Assembly (NCBI GenBank): GCA_963693085.1
Contig: OY856409.1
Span: forward strand, 521,241,803-521,305,802
Origin: Alisma plantago-aquatica
Taxonomy: Eukaryota; Streptophyta; Magnoliopsida; Alismatales; Alismataceae
Direction: 5' to 3'
Length of the DNA stretch: 64,000 bases
Shown here: positions 57,883-64,000 of the stretch, one piece after another
Numbering within the stretch: the stretch's first letter is position 1
Layout of the letters: every line of letters begins with the position of its first letter
Position numbers and translations under genes: made by a program
Notes under the pieces: generated by a model
What the model saw: the letters and a program-made list of their open reading frames with translations, nothing else
Database searches by the model: none
Told to the model about the DNA's origin: nothing

Positions 57883-59215
57883 GTGGACCCTGAGGGTCTT
57901 GCTAGATTTGTAGAGGAACAACACGATCGTACACGTAGAAGAGGCATCACCTTGATGAACAAATTAGTAGCACAAAGGAGTAAAGGATCGAAGCTTGTTG
58001 TTAACTTTGATGATGTAGAAAATCCTTTTGGGAAGAATCATTGTACTTTCATGAAATATATAAGGATTCCTACTCGCATCAAAGTGGATATAACAATAGA
58101 GTCTTGGTATAATTTTGATCCTTCCAATAAATACTACATCTGAAAGGACTCATGTGTGAGATATTCAACTTTCTAAAGATATTCACAGTTTTTTTTATAA
58201 ATATGACATTAAGTATATGAAATCTTGCATAATATCTTTGATCTTGATGAAAAACTACATCGTAAAGTGGTGATGCAACATTGTGGAAGAATATTTAAGA
58301 ATTATATGACAAGTTTGACAAGAGAATACATAATGAGAAACAAGAAGAAGAAGTCCTCCAGTGAGGAACGGGAAAATCCTAAGCCAAAGGTGTGGGATGT
58401 GTTTGTTGCTTCAAGACAAACATATGAATTTAAGGTATTAAGCCCCCTTTATTTGTATATTTTTTTATTTCAATGTATTACATATTTAATATATGGTTTG
58501 TATTAATCATGTCTTACAAAATTCTCAAAAAGGAAGGCGTGCAAAGAATGTGCACAACCACAACTTTGGGTCCAGGTGGCTACAACATATAGAGGCAAAA
58601 GAGATTGGAAGTGTCTTCTTCTGAGCATCCTACTCGTGGGTCTGCTAAGTCTTCTACTACTCATGCACCTTTATCTTACCATGATGAGTAGATATATGCA
58701 AGGAAAAACCAATCTAGAGAAATAGCCAACCTCACAACTTATGAGGTAGCTGCAAAAATGATAAAATCTGACTCTGCACATTATATGTTATGTATTAATG
58801 ACCAATTACTATTAATGATGATTAGAGGGATCTCTAAAAGAAAATAAAAGAAGGAAAGTTCATCCATGAGGATGAGAGGGCTGAATTGATGGTTACTTTA
58901 GGTATTATAGAGCATCATGGACGTGTTAGGACCACCCAAACTGGTATTGGTATAAGATCCTATTTTGGGTCATCAAAGAAGCACAAAATTATCAAGAAAA
59001 GAGTCAAGTTACAAGAGTAGGTGCAAGACATGATTGCAAAGGGAATAGAGGATCCAATAAGACAGTTTCATACTTCTCATTTTCTACCTCCTCAAATAGT
59101 ACTTGTGCCACCCTGCTCTACATATGAGGTAAACCCTCCTATGATAGAGGTAGTTGGGAGTAATCTCATTGACCCATCATCTAGAATGCCTGGTGTAAGT
59201 CTTTTTGTGATATAA
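57883..59215 (+). pseudogene. Transposase_24 (Ptta/En/Spm second protein) remnant
   Basis: The frame 57883-58143 gives RRRGITLMNKLVAQRSKGSK, VVNFDDVENPFGKN and ITIESWYNF. The frame 58225-58506 gives LHRKVVMQHCGRIFKNYMTS and WDVFVASRQTYEFK. Around 58850-58960 another frame gives FIHEDERAELMVTLGIIEHH and GRVRTTQTGIGIRSYF, the conserved C-terminal box. Gaps with GTAAGT-like and AT-rich sequence (e.g. after 58430) may be introns. This protein is the TNPA-like accessory gene in CACTA elements. Confidence 0.8.
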
Positions 59216-59649
59216 TTGTCTTTCATAGGAATTTATAATATATTTGTATTTAGGTGTATATAACTCTATGTATAAATATGTACAGTTTTAGGCCATATTG
59301 TCTTTTACTAAAAGAATATTTTGTTGCACTGGGCAAGGCTTACCCACCCCTTTCAAGTAACATGATTCATGGTCATAAAATACCCACTGTTATGGTTCAT
59401 GTGTCTATTAGGCTTGTCTACACCACCTAGAAACAGACACCACTGCCACATGCCCAATCCAACCATGACATAATTGGTGATACAGAAGGTGACATGGTTG
59501 TGTGGCCCAAAGCAGGAGTTGTCTACACCAATGTATGATGTATTTTTTTGCCTTAGTATTTGTGATTCTTATCTACTTGTGTATATAATTGGCAATTGAT
59601 ATGACAATATATATGCATGTGTCAGCACCTAAGAAAACCCCTACAGTTT

Positions 59650-60790
59650 GTCCTCCTCTTCCTCCTCTAGATATCCAATTACCTACTTAGATTGCAAAGG
59701 ACCTATTTGACTCTCTAGGTCCTAGGTGCAAGGGGTTAAAACTATGGCTAAGAGACTTAGAAGAAGGGTCAACTATGATAGTCCATACAAAGGAGGATGC
59801 TACATGTAAAGCTCACATTACTTGTGCATTCATGTAAGATGTCGTGGAGGTGTTTACTTATACTTGGTTGAATATATTTGTGATAGAACTTTGGATATGG
59901 TGTGCATTTATGGCTAAATACCTCATTCTATATATGTAAAAATATATGTTGATATGTTTTCTTATATATCAATGTATGCATATACGTTTTGCAGCCACTT
60001 ATATATGGTGTCTGGATAGTCCGCACTAACCACTATGATATTTCTAGTTCCATAATTGATTATTCAGGTAGAAAAAGTCCTAAGATCCATTAGTGATTAT
60101 TACTCTATCACATCGAAATATTTTGATAACGTGGAAAAGACAGTGATTATAGCTCCTTTCAATGTTGGTTAAGTTTTAGACACTTCTCTTATAATTTTGA
60201 CTTACAAATTATATTTCATTATGGATTTTGATTTTTATTTTAGTTACTTTCTTTTCACTCAGTAATAATCATTGGGTGTTGTTGGTAACTATTTGTGAGA
60301 TGCTAACTATATATTATCTAGATCCTTTAGGCAAGAAAGTAGATAGTGGGGGAAACAAAATGAAAAAGACTTTACTTATTTCAGTATATTTTTATATCCA
60401 TCAACATATATTAATGTCTGCATCATCAATTACCCGACTATTTAGTAATTCATTTAAATGTGTTACTTCAAAAGTTGGGCATGCATATATTATGTGATGT
60501 GGTATATGGACCTGGTTGTCAGAGAGGCGGCACTAGACATCCATTGTATACAACATGTAACCTATATATAGTCTTGATAATCATAATTAAATACTCTCAT
60601 TTTATTATATGAAAATATCAAATAAAATGTATGAATTATGTCATTCTCTTTACAGTTGTTTGACACAACAACACCCTATAGAAAATAAGATATAGATGAG
60701 ATATGTAAAGAATGGACGCATGCTTTTGTTTAAGAAGTTGACTTTGAACATGATTGGGATAAAATATGAGTTTTGCAAACCTTGATGTCA
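59650..60790 (+). pseudogene. Ulp1/C48-like domain of the CACTA transposon, degenerate
   Basis: NNHWVLLVTICEMLTIYYLD (about 60264-60323) followed by PLGKKV is the catalytic His/Asp strand pair of Ulp1-like peptidases, with His and Asp present. The upstream part (about 59990-60230) is broken and downstream I cannot locate a convincing catalytic Cys block (candidate near 60455-60500). A charged end near 60690-60740 (DEICKEWTHAF) fits the domain C-terminus. CACTA elements commonly carry such a domain. Confidence 0.6.
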
Positions 60791-60887
60791 TTCATTTCTA
60801 TATACATGTGGTGGTTATGACTTTTGGAACTTTAAATTTGATGTGAGTGAATGTTTCTTCATATGTGCATGTTGTGTGTACATTTGC

Positions 60888-61339
60888 ATGTGTGTGAATG
60901 AATGAGAAGATGAACAAATACAATGATAATTGCATTTGTACATGTGATGAAAATGGAATTGGAGAATGGGTGATCTTGTATGTGTGTTTTCTAAACTGTG
61001 TATGTGTGCATGAGAATGCATTATGTGTTGAAGATAATAGCTTTATTCTTGACCATGTAACTTTCTTTTGACTACTTCCTATTTTGTCTTTTTATTTAAC
61101 ATAGTTTAGTATCATGTGTGTGAATGAATGAGAAGATGAACAAATACAATGAGAATTGCATTTGTACATGTGATGAAGATGGAATTGGAGAATATGTATC
61201 TTGTATGTGTGTTTTCTGAACTATGTATGTGTGCATGAGAATGCATTATGCATTGAAGAGAATAGCTTTATTCCCGACCATGTAACTTTCTTTTGACTAC
61301 TTCCTATTTTGTCTTTTTATTTAACATAGTTTAGTATCA
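60888..61339. repeat. 226-bp direct tandem duplication
   Basis: Units 60888-61113 and 61114-61339 both begin CATGTGTGTGAATGAATGAG and end AGTTTAGTATCATG. They differ at a few positions and a short indel. No function is evident. Confidence 0.9.
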
Positions 61340-64000
61340 TGAGGCTTTCACAATTAATCATTTCTTGTGTGTATTTAAATATTATTTGACTCATCTATTC
61401 TTTACTTTTATTTACATCAAACTGAATAAAATGCCTCAATTAATTACATGATTTGGATTTGTAAATCCATTCTTTTCTTTTTCTTTTTGCATGAAATACA
61501 CTAATTTGTGTCTTATATCTATATTCCTTCTTCCTTTATCTCTAATTTGGGGTTTCTTGTCCGATGCTCCAAAGCTTGATCATAGATATCAGTTCCAATT
61601 GATTCTTAGTTATTACAATATTTCCCTTATATTACAATATCATAGTGTATGTACATTCTCAATACAATATGGTTTTAATTTATCAAGACTTTACTCTTAT
61701 TACATTGTTAATATGATTCATTATATCCCAATAGTGCATCATGAGAGTTGGACTGGGCTGAACCTACAGTCCTAAATCTAAGAGCTAGTCATGATTAACC
61801 AACTCCTATCTTAAACACGTGGAAAGAATATCCACTTAGGGAAAACTCATTTAAAGATTATTTATAATCTACTTTATACAAAGAATGTAAATAATAACTG
61901 AAGCAACATCATACTGTGTAGAAATTTTAAGGAACCATATATAATTCCGAAAAATTGAATTTTTGAATTCAAATATATAGGAGCATTTTTATTAATCTCC
62001 ATGAAAATAACAATATAAAATAAAAGTTGTATCACATTTTATCTTTATGCTCTTATTCCTTCATTACTTTCTGGTCTTCTAACCCTAACATTTCTTGGGT
62101 TTCTCTCTATCCCATCCTCCCTCTACATATCTGTATAGGACGTCCAAAGAAGAATGGAATAGAGTAGCTTGATACTGGTAAACCTAAGTATTCCGATATT
62201 GTGTCAGGGTATCCAAATATTTAGACTTCCCATAGCTATCGAGACATCACCTCCTAATTGTCACACTTATAACTCTTGACTTTCTATCTTAATGTTCCTT
62301 TATGACTCGTCCTTAGTGTTGATTTTAAATTTTTTAGACCCATATCTCACAAAAACCACTAATCATGAGATTATGGCATAAATTGAGGATTAAACATAAT
62401 ACACATATCACCCTTAATTTCTTTTTTTTTTAAGTTCAAACTCTTTGTTTTAACACATTCAATCACATAAAGTGAAGATACAAGGGAGTTTAAATCTTGA
62501 TTATTGTAACATGATTTAAATAATAAAGATACATATCCAAACACTCATTCTATTTCTCACACTTCTATGTACATGCAACTCGGTAATTGGATACATACTC
62601 TATTAATGAGGAAACAAAGTTACACATCATCATTCACAACTCTCATATTTCTTTACAAGGACCTAGACTGACAGGGAGCAATTAAAATTAACTAATTCAA
62701 TACTTGACTCTTGTGGTAGATCTACTTTGATGCATTGACATCTTCAATTCATGGTCTCCCTAAAAAAATGTGATTAGAGGGGTGAGCCTACTATCTAACT
62801 AAATAAGTAATTCAAAGAAATTGTATAAAATAATTTGATAGTCCAAATAGATATTATAGAGAAACTGGATTTAAAGTAGAATAATAATGAAATATGAAGG
62901 AAATAATCATTGGCATACATATATATGGTAGGATACTTTAGGTATCTACAAAGAATAAATAAATATATGAACATACTTGATTAATCACAAAGGAAACTAG
63001 TAATTTATAAAGATACAAATAGAAAGTTACTCTAGAACATTCCAAAGAATAAATCAATAATTGTGACACTTGATTAATCTCGCATTCATCTTATTATACC
63101 CTAAACCCACACAAATTGTACCATGACATGTGAAAGCAACACAATAAGCTACGATCTCACTATATAAGACTTAGAAGAATGTCCAAGTTCCAAATACTAT
63201 AATCTCAATGACCCTGTCTATAGTGGGCCTCACCATGTATGGCACTTGGTTGCTAATGGGAGTGGATGGATAACTGAACCCTCCTCTAAACCTAGGTACT
63301 TAGTAAGAGAGTCAGAGCACTCTGACTTGTTTTGCATTAGTGGTCCTACCAAAGATGAGTACTGATCAAGACAACTCTGGATCAATGGTCCTGCTTATGA
63401 TTACCACCGACCAGTAACATTGGTACCAAAGGAATCCTTTGTTTGTGTTAGGTATCACACTACAATCAGGAGTCCCCCCTCACAGGCCTAGACCCCTACA
63501 TCCTAATCTGATGCGCTCCATGCTAACTTATTGTGGACTAACCCTCCAGTTCATAGAACGTTTCCTCCCCACAATGTAGGCCTCCTATGACATATTCTAT
63601 AGTATTTTGGTCATCTAATGTCCAACTCACTCTTTAAATTCTCGCTTCAATCAAATCATAATTTCATAGCTTAACCATGTAAACAGTTCCATTCATAGAT
63701 TGCTTGTAACATGTATTTTTAAATGAGCTACTGAGCAACACCACGAATCATACTGAGAAACATTGAAATACAATTTTTGATTCACTGAATGCCTTATCGC
63801 AAGGGTTTAATTTTCCTCATTCATGTATCACATGACTTGCAGAAGGATTTAATGTGTCATGAACTTTAACTGATAAAAAAACTACTTTCAAAAGCTCAAA
63901 TACAATCAAACATTTATATGAAACCCTGGTATAAACTAAACTAGGGTTTACATGACATTTATTAAAATATCATTAATCAAGAATAACCTTGAATAAATAA
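61340..64000. other. AT-rich DNA, nothing recognised
   Basis: No gene, LTR pair or repeat of note is seen on either strand. The stretch 63150-63620 is less AT-rich and in style resembles a minus-strand chromovirus LTR, but without a second copy in the window this cannot be shown. The rest is AT-rich with many short ORFs of no significance. Confidence 0.4.

Larger units (their letters stand above)
50225..60790 (+). mobile_element. Decayed En/Spm (CACTA) transposon, plus strand
   Basis: Coding remnants in order are: a Transpos_assoc zinc-like domain, a TNP2 (Transposase_21) transposase, DUF4218, DUF4216, a Transposase_24 protein and a Ulp1-like domain. That set and order are typical of plant CACTA elements. 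I could not find matching CACTA terminal inverted repeats; CACTACACTC at about 50198 is the only left-end candidate, so the limits are those of the coding remnants. A 1-kb tandem array inside TNP2 expands the element by about 4 kb. Confidence 0.85.

Noticed and set aside
63150..63640. Another chromovirus LTR at the right end of the window
   Set aside because: The style is similar but there is no paired copy, primer site or polypurine tract in view.
1..64000. Host protein-coding genes, tRNA or rRNA genes
   Set aside because: Every coding remnant that could be recognised belongs to a transposable element; no cloverleaf or rRNA motif was seen by eye.

Overview
This window is intergenic DNA from a flowering-plant nuclear genome, probably one of fair size. 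It consists almost entirely of transposable elements nested in one another, and I found no intact host gene, rRNA, tRNA or CRISPR array. The plant assignment rests on the element families seen: an Athila-type Ty3/gypsy element, a Tekay/Del-type chromovirus primed by initiator-Met tRNA, a Ty1/copia element, L1-type LINEs whose ORF1 is of the DUF4283/zinc-knuckle type, and an En/Spm (CACTA) transposon carrying TNP2, Transposase_24 and Ulp1-like domains. I cannot name the species.

Layout. (1) 1-~28.65 kb: a large Athila-type element on the + strand, entered inside gag. Its gag is split twice. The first insertion is 1004-5226, with an odd LTR whose outer end is inverted. The second is 5394-15922, a minus-strand chromovirus with 3.1-kb LTRs and a perfect ATTGA target duplication. 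After the second insertion come the rest of gag, protease, a reverse transcriptase that has lost its catalytic core, RNase H and integrase (to 19763). Then come a spacer, a decayed Athila-type extra ORF (21.0-23.6 kb), two consecutive Ulp1/C48 peptidase-like regions (23.7-25.8 kb), a polypurine tract and the 3' LTR. (2) 28.78-34.42 kb: two blocks of CACTA-like subterminal motifs flank a decayed minus-strand LINE. (3) 35.03-49.83 kb: a minus-strand Ty1/copia element with ~2.1-kb LTRs. One LTR is interrupted by a plus-strand LINE (36057-41430) that is intact apart from three in-frame stops and has an exact 14-17 bp target duplication. (4) 50.2-60.8 kb: a decayed plus-strand CACTA transposon. Its TNP2 gene contains almost five head-to-tail copies of a 1,044-bp unit, each made of a transposase fragment plus a 328-bp spacer. 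(5) 60.8-64 kb: non-coding AT-rich DNA with one 226-bp tandem duplication.

Relative age. The Athila body is older than both elements inside it, and the copia LTR is older than the LINE inside it. All coding regions carry stops or frameshifts, so nothing here looks able to move on its own. The plus-strand LINE is closest to intact.

The most unusual observations are: the paired Ulp1-like domains downstream of the Athila pol, each with a substituted residue where the catalytic cysteine should be; the nascent satellite-like array inside the CACTA transposase; the LTR whose end is an inverted copy of itself; and a LINE apparently inactivated only by C-to-T type nonsense changes.
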